Shown: piece by piece, positions 18,189-29,719 of the stretch
Numbering within the stretch: the first letter of the stretch is position 1
How the letters are laid out: each line of letters opens with the position of its first letter
Origin: Rickettsiaceae bacterium
Lineage (GTDB): Bacteria; Pseudomonadota; Alphaproteobacteria; Rickettsiales; UBA1997
DNA: 64,000 bases
NCBI GenBank assembly: GCA_021323225.1
Contig: JAJTCH010000003.1
Location: 32,141 to 96,140 of the forward strand
Reading direction: 5' to 3'
Position numbers and translations under genes: made by a program
The notes under the pieces: generated by a model
Told to the model about the DNA's origin: nothing
Databases searched by the model: none
What the model saw: only the letters and a program-made list of their open reading frames with translations

Positions 18189-19199
18189 TTAGTTAGGATT
18201 GGCAACAACTCCCTTTTCTTTCAAAATTTGATAATATCTTGCAACATAGGCATTGTGGTCTTTGATGTTGGAAGAGAAGTTATGTCCGCCACCAACGCCA
18301 CTAGCTACAAAATAAAGATAGTCAGTGCTAGGAGGATTTAAAACTGCTTTGATAGATTCAATGCCTGGGTTGCAAATTGGTCCAGGTGGCAATCCATAAA
18401 TATGATAAGTGTTGTATTTGGAAGTATTGTTGATGTCACTTTTTCTAATGGGTCTTTCCAGGGCTTTATTGCCAAGGGTGAAGGAATAAACAATTGTTGG
18501 ATCTGATTGTAATTTCATACCTTTTCTAAGGCGATTTATAAAGACTGAAGCTACTTTGCCGCGTTCTGATGCAATACCGGATTCCTTTTCAACAATTGAA
18601 GCAAGAATGATTGCTTCAAACTTATTTTTGAGTGGAATTGATTGGTCCCTTTTTTCCCATAACTCATCAATGGTTTTTTGCATGTCAGCTTGCATTCTTC
18701 TAAGAGTTGCCAGCTTAGTATCATTGTAAGAATAAAAATATGTTTCCGGCAATAAAGAACCTTCCGGAACATTTTCTTGTATGTCGCCGATTAGGCCATA
18801 GGAATTGTGAATAATTTTTAGGGCAGAATTTGTGCTCAGTCCTTCAGCAATAGTAACCTTGCGGAAAGAGACATAGCCCTTAATCATCTTGTGCAGAATT
18901 TTGTAATAAGAGAGGTTTTTCTCAAAGAAATATTCCCCATATCTAACTGTTGGATCGCGTCCTTTAACTAGCTGAGAAACATAGAGAAATGCGTTAGGGC
19001 TGCGGATAATCTTCTCTTGGTGAAGTTTTTCAACCACTTTCCTAAAGGTTAGGCCATTTTCAATAATGAATTTTTTATCCTGTTTGTGATAATTATTTGG
19101 CGCATTAAAATACATTATCAGGGATAATATAGTGACCAAAAACGCAAAAACCGAAAGCGAAAAAAATACACAGATATTTTTTATAATTTTCTTAAACAT
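18189..19199 (-). CDS. mltG: Endolytic murein transglycosylase MltG (YceG)
   Basis: Inner-membrane enzyme (336 aa) that cleaves nascent glycan strands and sets peptidoglycan chain length. One N-terminal membrane helix (about residues 8-28) precedes a LysM-like region and the YceG domain. The catalytic Glu lies in ASIVEKESGIASERGKVA, followed by VFINRLRKGMKLQSDPTIVY and the C-terminal YGLPPGPICNPGIESIKAVL. It starts 43 bases after fabF on the same strand, the usual fabF-mltG pairing. Its presence with murF and mraY indicates that a real cell wall is made. Confidence 0.95.
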   Translation of the reverse strand: MFKKIIKNICVFFSLSVFAFLVTILSLIMYFNAPNNYHKQDKKFIIENGLTFRKVVEKLHQEKIIRSPNAFLYVSQLVKGRDPTVRYGEYFFEKNLSYYKILHKMIKGYVSFRKVTIAEGLSTNSALKIIHNSYGLIGDIQENVPEGSLLPETYFYSYNDTKLATLRRMQADMQKTIDELWEKRDQSIPLKNKFEAIILASIVEKESGIASERGKVASVFINRLRKGMKLQSDPTIVYSFTLGNKALERPIRKSDINNTSKYNTYHIYGLPPGPICNPGIESIKAVLNPPSTDYLYFVASGVGGGHNFSSNIKDHNAYVARYYQILKEKGVVANPN

Positions 19200-19242
19200 T
19201 AATGGTTTGGGCCTTTTTAAGATTATTATAGATTCGCTTTAG

Positions 19243-20511
19243 CTAGACTTTTCTGAATACCAAGCAAGCGTTGGTTCCGCCGAAGCCGAAGGAATTAGAA
19301 AGAGCAACATCAAATGCTTTTTCTTTGGCAATTTTTGGAGTTAGGTCAAGGTCGCAAGAATCTGAAGGATTCTCTAAGTTCAAAGTTGGTGGGATTATTC
19401 CATCTCTGATAGAAAGTAGACTGAATATTGCTTCAACAGCACCAGCCGCACCAAGTAAGTGGCCGATAGAAGATTTTGTGGAAGAAACAGAGAGTTTGTA
19501 AGCGGCATCACCGAAAACTTTTTTAATGCCATTGATTTCAATCTCATCACCAAGTGGTGTAGAAGTGCCATGCGCGTTGATATATCCAACATCAGACGGA
19601 TTTACTTTTGCGTGATGCAGTGCCATTTTCATAGCATAGGTAGCGCTGCGTCCGTTCATTTCTGGTGCGGTGATATGATGGGCATCGCCAGATAGACCAT
19701 AGCCGATAACTTCTCCATAAATTTTAGCGCCGCGTTTTTTAGCGTGCTCATATTCTTCTAACACAACTATTCCAGCGCCTTCGCCCATAACGAAACCATC
19801 GCGGGCTTTGTCCCAAGGTCTGGAACCAGCACTTGGATTATCGTTAAAACTGGTTGATAAAGCTCTAAGTGCAGCAAAACCACCAACGCCAATTTCGCAA
19901 ACTGTAGATTCAGCGCCGCCGCAAACCATTACGTCAACATCGCCATATTCAATCATTCTAGCGGAATCGCCAATAGCGTGACTTCCGGTTGCACAAGCAG
20001 TAACAACGCATTGGTTTGGGCCCATAAAGCCATATTTTATTGAGATATGGCCGGAAGCTAGATTAGCTAAGCTGGCAGGAATAAAGAATGGGCTAATTTT
20101 TTTGGCGCCTTTCTCTTTAACAAATAAAGTTGTTCTCTCAATTAAAGGTAAACCCCCAATCCCTGAGCCAACCATAACGCCGGTTCTAAATTGATCTTCT
20201 TCAGTGGTTGGTTTCCAGCCGGAATCCTCAACCGCTTCAATAGCTGCAGCAATTGCAAAATGGATGAAGCGATCCATCTTTTTTTGTTCCTTCGGATCAA
20301 TGAATTTATTTACATCAAATTCTCCTTCGCCAGTTCCATCTTTAACTTGTCCTGCAATCTTGCATGGAATATCAGTGCTATCTACATCAAAAGCAGTGAT
20401 TTTGCCGAGGCCGGAATCTCCTTGAATGATTCTTTCCCAGGTTTTTATGGCGCCGCAGGCAAGGGGAGTAACAGCTCCAATGCCGGTTACAACAACTCTT
20501 CTTTTAGTCAT
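19243..20511 (-). CDS. fabF: 3-oxoacyl-ACP synthase II
   Basis: Condensing enzyme (422 aa) that elongates acyl-ACP with malonyl-ACP. The Cys-His-His triad is visible: Cys in VVTACATGSHAIGD, His in NAHGTSTPLGDEIE and His in SSIGHLLGAAGAVEA. The C-terminal SNSFGFGGTNACLVF is the usual glycine-rich block. The start MTKRRVVVTGIGAVTPL is canonical. Just upstream on the opposite strand is sdhA, so the roughly 120-base gap likely holds divergent promoters. Confidence 0.97.
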   Translation of the reverse strand: MTKRRVVVTGIGAVTPLACGAIKTWERIIQGDSGLGKITAFDVDSTDIPCKIAGQVKDGTGEGEFDVNKFIDPKEQKKMDRFIHFAIAAAIEAVEDSGWKPTTEEDQFRTGVMVGSGIGGLPLIERTTLFVKEKGAKKISPFFIPASLANLASGHISIKYGFMGPNQCVVTACATGSHAIGDSARMIEYGDVDVMVCGGAESTVCEIGVGGFAALRALSTSFNDNPSAGSRPWDKARDGFVMGEGAGIVVLEEYEHAKKRGAKIYGEVIGYGLSGDAHHITAPEMNGRSATYAMKMALHHAKVNPSDVGYINAHGTSTPLGDEIEINGIKKVFGDAAYKLSVSSTKSSIGHLLGAAGAVEAIFSLLSIRDGIIPPTLNLENPSDSCDLDLTPKIAKEKAFDVALSNSFGFGGTNACLVFRKV

Positions 20512-20634
20512 GATTGGTAGCTATAGTTAGATCTAAAAAATTGGAGGTGTTTTTTTACAATAGCTAATTATATTTTGAAAGTTTTTTATCAAATTATTTC
20601 GTTGCTGATATTGTATCCAATTAGTAGGAATGAC

Positions 20635-22470
20635 ATGCTGGGGCAGGGCAATACAAGCCAAATCTTACCTCAGAGCAAGACACATTTCATAAGTCAAAAA
20701 AACATCAAAAAGAGGGATTTCCAGGTAATCATTATCGGTGCCGGTGGTGCTGGGCTAATGTCTGCTTTATCTTGCGTTGAAAATGGCATTAAAGATGTGG
20801 CTGTTATCAGCAAAGTTTTTCCAACCCAAAGCCATACAGTTGCAGCAAAAGGCGGAATTAATGCCGCGCTTGGCAATATCACCAAAGACGATTGGCAGTG
20901 GCATTGCTACGATACAATAAAAGGTGCGGATTATTTGGCAGATCATGATGCGGTTGAATTAATGTGTAAAGCGGCTGCACAAACGGTGATAAATTTAGAA
21001 AATATCGGAGTAATATTCTCTAGAAATCTAGAAGGAAAAATTGACCAAAGAATTTATGGCGGGCAAAAAACTGATTTCGGGCAAGGTGAATTAGCTCACC
21101 GCGCTTGTTTTTCAAAGGACAATACCGGACACACAATTTTGCACACAATTTATCAGCAATGTCTAAAAAAAGGCGTCAAATTTTTTAGCGAATATTTTGT
21201 CACTGACTTGCTGATGTCAGGTAAAAAGCAGTGTCTAGGTGCGGTTGCCATAGATTTAAGCAGTGGAGAAATAAATAATTTCAAATCAAAAATCACTATT
21301 CTTGCAACTGGCGGTTATAGCCAAATTTATCAAAACACCACTTCATCAGATATTTGTACGGGAGACGGTAATGCTTTTATTTTAAAAGACGGATTGCAAT
21401 TGCAAGATATGGAATTTGTACAATTTCACCCAACCAGTCTTTACGGAACTGGTTTGTTGATTTCCGAAGCCGCAAGAGGTGAGGGTGGTTATTTGATAAA
21501 TGCAAAAGGTGAAAAATTCATGAGCAAATATGCTCCAAATTATGGCGATTTAGCCTCGCGTGATGTCATCTCAAGGGCAATTGCCACCGAAATTTATGAA
21601 GGCCGCGGCTGCGGAGAAAATAAAGATCAAGTCCATTTAGTGATTAGCCATTTGGGTGAAAAAAAGATCAGAGAAAAAATTCCAACAGTTTTAGAAATTG
21701 CTAAATCTTTTGCTAAAATTGATGCTCTCACGCAACCAATTCCAATTGCTCCGGCAGCGCATTACACAATGGGCGGCATTCCAACCAATATCAATTGCCA
21801 AGTTTTGTTTGATAATGATGTTATAGAAGGCTTGATGGCAATTGGCGAAGCGGCTTGCGTTTCAGTTCATGGAGCTAATCGTTTAGGCTGCAACTCGCTT
21901 TTAGATATTTTAGTATTTGGTGATTTATCCGGTAAAATAGCGGCTTCGGAGCTTAACAAAAATTGCTTAGATGAAGCAAATATAACTGAAATTATTGATT
22001 CAAAACTTAAAAGAATTGAAACAATTTTGCAGCAAAAAGGAGATCAATCCTCATTTTCAATCAAGACAAAATCCAAAATTATTGTCGAAAAATTTGTTGG
22101 TGTTTTCAGAAATAAAGAATTGCTTGGGGAAGGTTTGTCAGAGCTTCTGCGCCTTAAAGACCAGCTTGAATTTGTAGAAATAAAAAACAAAAATTTATTA
22201 TGGAATGATGAGTTAGTTGAGTTTTTCCAGACCGAAAATCTGCTTTTGCAATCAATTGCCACAGCCTACTCTGCCTTGCGGCGTGAAGAAAGCCGTGGTG
22301 CTCATTTACGGGAAGATTTTTTAAATCGTGATGATAAAAATTGGTTAAAACATAGTTTGGTCAGCTTTGACATTACCAATAACAATTTTGACTTTAAGAC
22401 TAAAGAAGTTATGGTGAAGCCAATTGGCGATAGTCTAGCCATCATTCTTCCTGAAGAACGCAAATACTAA
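20635..22470 (+). CDS. sdhA: Succinate dehydrogenase flavoprotein subunit, isolated from sdhB/C/D
   Basis: FAD subunit of respiratory complex II (611 aa from this start). It has the FAD dinucleotide motif VIIIGAGGAGLMSALS, the flavinylation region SHTVAAKGGINAALGN, the DDWQWHCYDTIKGADYLADHD block, QFHPTSLYGTGLLI, the active-site Arg region SEAARGEGGYL, and the C-terminal RGAHLREDFLNRDDKNWLKH. The reading frame is open from a TTG at 20575, but the ATG at 20635 has an AGGAA site five bases upstream and gives a normal length. The 25 or so residues before the FAD domain are longer than usual. sdhB, sdhC and sdhD are not adjacent. Confidence 0.88.
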   Translation: MLGQGNTSQILPQSKTHFISQKNIKKRDFQVIIIGAGGAGLMSALSCVENGIKDVAVISKVFPTQSHTVAAKGGINAALGNITKDDWQWHCYDTIKGADYLADHDAVELMCKAAAQTVINLENIGVIFSRNLEGKIDQRIYGGQKTDFGQGELAHRACFSKDNTGHTILHTIYQQCLKKGVKFFSEYFVTDLLMSGKKQCLGAVAIDLSSGEINNFKSKITILATGGYSQIYQNTTSSDICTGDGNAFILKDGLQLQDMEFVQFHPTSLYGTGLLISEAARGEGGYLINAKGEKFMSKYAPNYGDLASRDVISRAIATEIYEGRGCGENKDQVHLVISHLGEKKIREKIPTVLEIAKSFAKIDALTQPIPIAPAAHYTMGGIPTNINCQVLFDNDVIEGLMAIGEAACVSVHGANRLGCNSLLDILVFGDLSGKIAASELNKNCLDEANITEIIDSKLKRIETILQQKGDQSSFSIKTKSKIIVEKFVGVFRNKELLGEGLSELLRLKDQLEFVEIKNKNLLWNDELVEFFQTENLLLQSIATAYSALRREESRGAHLREDFLNRDDKNWLKHSLVSFDITNNNFDFKTKEVMVKPIGDSLAIILPEERKY

Positions 22471-22486
22471 TCTAACAAAATTTAAG

Positions 22487-24947
<2,461 letters not shown>

Positions 24948-24958
<11 letters not shown>

Positions 24959-25775
24959 TAATTTTTCTAAATTAGCGATCATCGCCGGAAAAGGCGAATT
25001 GCCAAAAATGATCATCAAAAAATGCCAGGAACAACAGCGCAATTTTTTGGTAATTTTAATTGCCGGCGAATCTAGCAATGCCGATTTTTTACAGTTTGAC
25101 CACCATATAATCGGTTTTGGAGAAATTTCTAAAATCCTCAATATTTTAAAAACCAATAATGTTAAGGAATTAGTTTTTGCCGGTGGTGTCACCAAGCCTT
25201 CAATGGCAGGTATGAAGGTTGATGCTAAAGGCGCAATTTTGCTTTCCAAAATTTTGGGAAATAAATTTTTTGGTGATGATAATTTGCTTTCTACAATCAT
25301 CAGTTTTTTTGAGAAGGAAGGTTTTGCAATTATTGGCGCTGACAAAATTATTGATGATCTGGTAGCAAAAAAAGGTGTGCTGGGAAATGCAAAACCGGAT
25401 AGTGAAATGTTGAAAGATGTTGCAATCGGGCAAAATGCTTTACAAGTGATGTCTAGCCTTGATATTGGCCAGGCAATTGCGGTTCAACAAAAACAAATTA
25501 TTGGCGTTGAAGCAATCGAAGGAACGGATGCTTTGATAAAAAGATGTGCAGATTTAGGTTTCAAACAAGGCTCAAAACCAGTTTTAGTGAAGATGAAAAA
25601 GAAAAACCAAAATACCAAAATTGATTTGCCCGCCCTTGGCGTTGATACAATAAAAAACCTTGCCCAGTGCGGTTTTGCCGGTATTGCTGTGCAGGAAAAT
25701 TATTGTCTGATCATCAATCAAAAAGAAGTCATTAAATTGGCAGATGAGCTTGGAATATTTGTTATTGGGGTTTAG
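24948..25775 (+). CDS. lpxI: UDP-2,3-diacylglucosamine diphosphatase LpxI
   Basis: Lipid A pathway enzyme (275 aa, DUF1009) that hydrolyses UDP-2,3-diacylglucosamine to lipid X; alphaproteobacteria use LpxI where E. coli uses LpxH. The N-terminal domain begins with LAIIAGKGELPKMII. The catalytic C-terminal domain shows QNALQVMSSLDIGQAIAVQ, IGVEAIEGTDALIKRC and DLPALGVDTIKN, including the conserved Asp of the last block. Presence of LpxI and LptM-like genes argues that LPS is made. The stop is directly followed by the rnc ATG. Confidence 0.93.
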
Positions 25776-26447
25776 ATGGATAAGTTAGAAAAGTTTTTAC
25801 AAATCATTGGTTATCAGTTTAAAAATTCCTCTTTGCTAGAGGAAGCTTTGACTCATCCGAGCCTTTCTAAAACTAGCCATACTGCCAATTACCAAAGGCT
25901 AGAATTTTTAGGTGATGCTGTTTTAGGGATGGTGATTGCAGAAATTCTCATTAAAAAATATCCAGCTGAAAATGAAGGCGCACTTTCTAGAAGACAAGCC
26001 CATCTTGTTTCCGGAGATGTATTATCGCAAGTTGCTCAAAATATTGGCATTAGCGAAGTTTTAAAATTATCGGAAGGAGAAAATATTATTGGTGGTAAAA
26101 CCAATAAAAAGAATTTGGAAAATGCTTGCGAAGCGTTGATTGGCGCGATTTATCTTGATTCCGGTTTAGAAAGTTGCCAGGAATTTATTTTAAAAAATTG
26201 GCAAAAAATTATTGATGAAAATCAAACTCCTCCGCAAGATCCGGTTTCGTTGCTACAAGAAATAGTTCAATCTAAATCCAAAAAATCTCCGATTTACGAT
26301 ATAAAACAAACCGGCGGCAATAGCCACCAGCCGGTCTTTACCGCTACTTTAGAAATTGACCAAAAACAATATAGCGCTCTTGGTTCTTCCAAAAAAGAAG
26401 CACAAAAAAATGCCGCCATCTTGGCACTCGACGATCTCAACTCTTAG
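25776..26447 (+). CDS. rnc: Ribonuclease III
   Basis: Double-strand RNA endonuclease (223 aa) that processes rRNA precursors. The signature QRLEFLGDAVLGMVIAE carries the metal-binding Glu and Asp, and NACEALIGAIYLDSG holds the second acidic pair. The C-terminal double-stranded RNA-binding domain ends with ALGSSKKEAQKNAAILAL. It begins immediately after the lpxI stop. A long palindrome begins inside its stop codon. Confidence 0.97.
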   Translation: MDKLEKFLQIIGYQFKNSSLLEEALTHPSLSKTSHTANYQRLEFLGDAVLGMVIAEILIKKYPAENEGALSRRQAHLVSGDVLSQVAQNIGISEVLKLSEGENIIGGKTNKKNLENACEALIGAIYLDSGLESCQEFILKNWQKIIDENQTPPQDPVSLLQEIVQSKSKKSPIYDIKQTGGNSHQPVFTATLEIDQKQYSALGSSKKEAQKNAAILALDDLNS

Positions 26448-26589
26448 AACCCAACCTCTATTTCTACTAGGCTGGACGTAAATGAATGGTTTGCTGTGCT
26501 TCCGGTGCTCACGTACTGATGTACGCTGCCTCCGGTTCTCGCAAACCACTCATTTCCGTATCATCCTAGCGAGATATAGGATGGGTTCT
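26446..26589. repeat. 144-base imperfect palindrome between rnc and rlmI
   Basis: Outer arms AGAACCCA (26446-26453) and TGGGTTCT (26582-26589) pair. Inside, CTAGG pairs with CCTAG, AAATGAATGGTTTGC pairs with GCAAACCACTCATTT, and the centre has CACGTACTGATGTACG. The whole gap therefore folds into one long hairpin with a few mismatches. It begins inside the rnc stop codon, so it may end or stabilise the rnc transcript. It is unrelated in sequence to the CATTGC elements. Confidence 0.85.
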
Positions 26590-26620
26590 CGGAGCAATTG
26601 AATTTAATAAACTAAAAATT

Positions 26621-27799
26621 ATGCATCTAATCAAAATCAAAAAAGGGCAAGACAGGAAAATTAATGCTGGCCATCCTTGGGTTTATTCTAATGAAATTGA
26701 ACCCTCGCCAAGTCTTGCTGAAATTGGCTCTGGAGCTTTAGTTAAAGTTGTAAATTGCTTCGGAAATTTTTTGGGAACCGGTTATTATAATCGCCATTCT
26801 TTGATTGCAGTTCGCATCTTGAGCAGAACAGAAAATCAGGAAATTAATCAGAATTTTTTGGTGAAAAAAATTCAATCAGCTCTGGAAGTAAGACAGAAAT
26901 TTTTTCCACAATCTTATTATCGCTTAATTCATTCCGAAGCCGATGGCTTACCAGGCTTGATTATCGACCGCTTTGATAATTTGTTAGTTTTACAAATCGC
27001 AACTGCCGGAATGGAAAATTTGTTGGAATTATTAATTGCTGCCTTAAACACAATTTTTACTGATGCGATCATTGCTCTCAGAAATGATATTCCAGCCAGA
27101 AAATTAGAAGGTTTGGAAGAATATGTAAAAATTGTTCAGAGCGAATTGCCAGAGAAAAATATTCTTATTGAAAATGGTTTGAAATTTTATTTTGATCCAA
27201 TTGCAGGACAAAAAACCGGCTGGTTTTTTGATCAGGCGCAAAATCGTAAATTCATTTCCACTCTTGCCAAAGACGCAGATATTTTGGATTGCTATTGTTA
27301 TAATGGAGGCTTTGGGATCAATGCTGCAGCGGCGGAAGCTAAATCAGTCACTTTTGTGGATTCTTCTGATTTGGCAATTAGCAATGTCCAAAAAAATATC
27401 GCACTTAATAATTTGAATGGTGATTGCAAATTTATTAACGGCAAAGTTTTTGATGAGTTAGAAAATCTGATTCAAGCCGGCAAAAAATTCCAAGTTGTGG
27501 TGCTTGATCCGCCCGCTTTTATCAAATCCAAAAAAGATTTTTTCACCGGCATCAAAGGCTATGAAAAATTAACTAAAATTGCCGCTAAATTAGTGACGAA
27601 AGGTGGCTATTTATTTATCGCTTCTTGCTCTCACAATGCTGGTTTGCAAGACTTGATCAAGGCAACAGCGACTGGCATTGAAAAGGCTGGTAAAAATGCT
27701 AAAATAATCAGAATTTTCGGCGCCGGTTTTGATCACCCACTTCATCCGTTTTTACCGGAAAGTGAATATTTAAAATCGATAACTTATCAGATTTCTTAG
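26621..27799 (+). CDS. rlmI: 23S rRNA methyltransferase, RlmI family
   Basis: SAM-dependent RNA cytosine-C5 methyltransferase of the RlmI/YccW family (392 aa). An N-terminal PUA domain (HLIKIKKGQDRKINAGHPWVYSNEI) precedes a central EEHEE-like region and a Rossmann methyltransferase domain. DCYCYNGGFGINAAA is the SAM-binding motif I, and VVLDPPAFIKSKKDF is the catalytic motif IV. The C-terminal SCSHN is the usual cysteine motif. Site specificity (C1962 in E. coli) is inferred from the family. It is convergent with pepP across a perfect inverted repeat. Confidence 0.88.
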   Translation: MHLIKIKKGQDRKINAGHPWVYSNEIEPSPSLAEIGSGALVKVVNCFGNFLGTGYYNRHSLIAVRILSRTENQEINQNFLVKKIQSALEVRQKFFPQSYYRLIHSEADGLPGLIIDRFDNLLVLQIATAGMENLLELLIAALNTIFTDAIIALRNDIPARKLEGLEEYVKIVQSELPEKNILIENGLKFYFDPIAGQKTGWFFDQAQNRKFISTLAKDADILDCYCYNGGFGINAAAAEAKSVTFVDSSDLAISNVQKNIALNNLNGDCKFINGKVFDELENLIQAGKKFQVVVLDPPAFIKSKKDFFTGIKGYEKLTKIAAKLVTKGGYLFIASCSHNAGLQDLIKATATGIEKAGKNAKIIRIFGAGFDHPLHPFLPESEYLKSITYQIS

Positions 27800-27852
27800 G
27801 TCTGGTTTATTGTTTTTTTCAATATTTTTTGATTTCCAAAATATCAATTTTT

Positions 27853-27945
27853 CTCGGTGTCATTCTGGCGAAAGCCAGAATCCATCTTTCATCGAGTTCG
27901 GTTTATAGTCCTCTGGATTCTGGCTTTCGCCAGAATGACACCGAG
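27853..27945. repeat. Perfect 32-bp inverted repeat, likely two-way terminator
   Basis: Arms 27853-27884 and 27914-27945 are exact reverse complements, containing GTCATTCTGGCGAAAGCC and its complement, with a 29-base spacer. Each arm also holds an inner palindrome (TTCTGGC, GAAA, GCCAGAA). It fills the gap between the convergent genes rlmI and pepP, ending three bases before the pepP stop. Similar sequences are scattered in many proteobacterial genomes. Confidence 0.92.
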
Positions 27946-27948
27946 GAT

Positions 27949-29670
27949 TTATTTGGAATAAATCCCAACAATTTTCTCCAGCCATTTTTTCTCTTCCGAT
28001 TTCAAATCACTTTTCAGCTCTTTATAAATTGTCGAATGATAATCGCTAAGCCATGATTTTTCTTGCTTGCTGAGCATTTCAAAATCAACTAATTTTGGAT
28101 CAATCGGCACAAGAGTTAGAGTTTTAAATTGCAAAAATTTTGCAGTTTTCTCTTCACATTTTTCTACCAAAATCAAATTCTCAATTCTGATTCCATATTC
28201 TCCTGTTTTGTAATAGCCAGGTTCGTTAGACAAAATCATTCCTTCTTGCAGTGCAACTCCATCACTTCTTTTGCTAATTGAGGGTGGAGATTCGTGAACT
28301 GATGAAAAGCTGCCAACGCCATGGCCTGTTCCATGTTCATAATCCAAACCATTTTGCCAAAGATTGTATCTAGCTAAAATATCAAGATTATTTCCGGTTG
28401 TGCCGGCAGGAAATTTTGCAAGAGCAATTGCAATATGGCCTTTTAAAACAAGAGTGAAATTTCTGATCATTTCCTTACTTGGCTTGCCAACAGCAATTGT
28501 CCTGGTCACATCTGTTGTTCCTTCCAAATATTGTCCGCCGGAATCAATCAAAAATAATGAATTTCCTTTGATGATTTTATTGGTTTTTTTACTTGCATGG
28601 TAATGAACAATTGCTCCGTTGGAACCAAAGCCAGCAATAGTTGCAAAGCTTGGATAAAAAAATTCTTTACCAGCTTTTCTAAATTCTAAAAGTTTTTCTG
28701 CTACAGAAATTTCATCAAGTTTTTGTTTTTTAGAAAGTGAATTTTCCAGCCAAAATAAAAATCTAGTAACGGCCAATCCATCGAGCTGATGTGCCTTGAT
28801 GGCGTTTTTAATTTCGGTTTTATTTTTTATTGCTTTATGAATCAGGCAAGGATCAGTCTTGTCGATAATGTTAATTTTTTGTTTTTGCAAAACATCACAG
28901 AGCCAGTAATTTGCTTGGTTAAAATCAAGTTGGATATTTTTGGAATTTTTAATTTCACTCTTCAAAGAAGCTTCATCAAATAATTTTGCTTTACCACTGG
29001 AATGAATAATTGCATAGCTGAGAAGCAATGGCGAATATTCAATATCACTTGCGCGGATGTTGAAAAGCCAGCAAACCGAAGTTGGATTTGTCAAAATTAT
29101 TGCATCAGTTTTTTGATCCATTACGGCGATAATTTTTTTGATTTTATCTGCGCTTGATTCTCCGCAATATTTTATTTGGTGCTCAAAAATCTTGCTTTGC
29201 AGCTTTTGCGGCTGGCTCTGCCAAATAGAATCAATCGGGTTTTGTTCCAATGAAATTAAATTTTCTCCAAAATATTTTTGATAATTCTTTATGGAATTTA
29301 TGCTGTGAAGTTTTGGATCAAATCCAATTTTATGCGAAGGTGAAGGCGACAAAGAACGAAGCCAAGCAAGAGGAGATTTATCTGCTAAATTGTAAATTTC
29401 AAAAACATCAGCATCAACTTCTGCCGCCGCTTGCAATGTGTATCTGCCGTCTGTCCAAAAAGCCGATTTTTTCTGTCCGATAATTGCAAATGCGTTGGAT
29501 CCGGTAAAGCCAGTGACAAATTGCAATCTCTTGGCATATTCCGGCAAATATTCGCTGGCAAATTCATCGCTATTTGGAATGAGGAAAAAATCCAGTCCAA
29601 GCTTTTTCATTTGTGATTTCAACAGCTCGGTATTTTTTTGGGTTGTCTTCATTTGTGTTGGAATTAACAT
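27949..29670 (-). CDS. pepP: Xaa-Pro aminopeptidase (M24B, PepP-like)
   Basis: Metallopeptidase (573 aa) removing N-terminal residues before proline. The three-part build of the long M24B form is visible: two creatinase-like N-terminal domains (about 1-300) and a pita-bread catalytic domain. Metal ligands can be read in LIDSGGQYLEGTTDVTRT (two Asp), GTGHGVGSFSSVHESP (His), SNEPGYY (Glu) and YGIRIENL (Glu). The first start (MLIPTQ) is used, but MKTTQ at 29652 is nearly as good because neither has a clear ribosome-binding site. It is divergent from radA. Confidence 0.9.
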   Translation of the reverse strand: MLIPTQMKTTQKNTELLKSQMKKLGLDFFLIPNSDEFASEYLPEYAKRLQFVTGFTGSNAFAIIGQKKSAFWTDGRYTLQAAAEVDADVFEIYNLADKSPLAWLRSLSPSPSHKIGFDPKLHSINSIKNYQKYFGENLISLEQNPIDSIWQSQPQKLQSKIFEHQIKYCGESSADKIKKIIAVMDQKTDAIILTNPTSVCWLFNIRASDIEYSPLLLSYAIIHSSGKAKLFDEASLKSEIKNSKNIQLDFNQANYWLCDVLQKQKINIIDKTDPCLIHKAIKNKTEIKNAIKAHQLDGLAVTRFLFWLENSLSKKQKLDEISVAEKLLEFRKAGKEFFYPSFATIAGFGSNGAIVHYHASKKTNKIIKGNSLFLIDSGGQYLEGTTDVTRTIAVGKPSKEMIRNFTLVLKGHIAIALAKFPAGTTGNNLDILARYNLWQNGLDYEHGTGHGVGSFSSVHESPPSISKRSDGVALQEGMILSNEPGYYKTGEYGIRIENLILVEKCEEKTAKFLQFKTLTLVPIDPKLVDFEMLSKQEKSWLSDYHSTIYKELKSDLKSEEKKWLEKIVGIYSK

Positions 29671-29719
29671 GGATGGCTCTTAAAGCGGTTCACCCGCAAT
29701 TCTAAATTTACAAAAACAG

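Noticed and set aside
26349..26549. 66-codon - strand frame across the rnc end
   Set aside because: It lies over rnc and the 144-base palindrome and has no independent support.
27829..28056. 75-codon + strand frame after rlmI
   Set aside because: It runs through the perfect inverted repeat and into the pepP C-terminus on the other strand; no ribosome-binding site or family.
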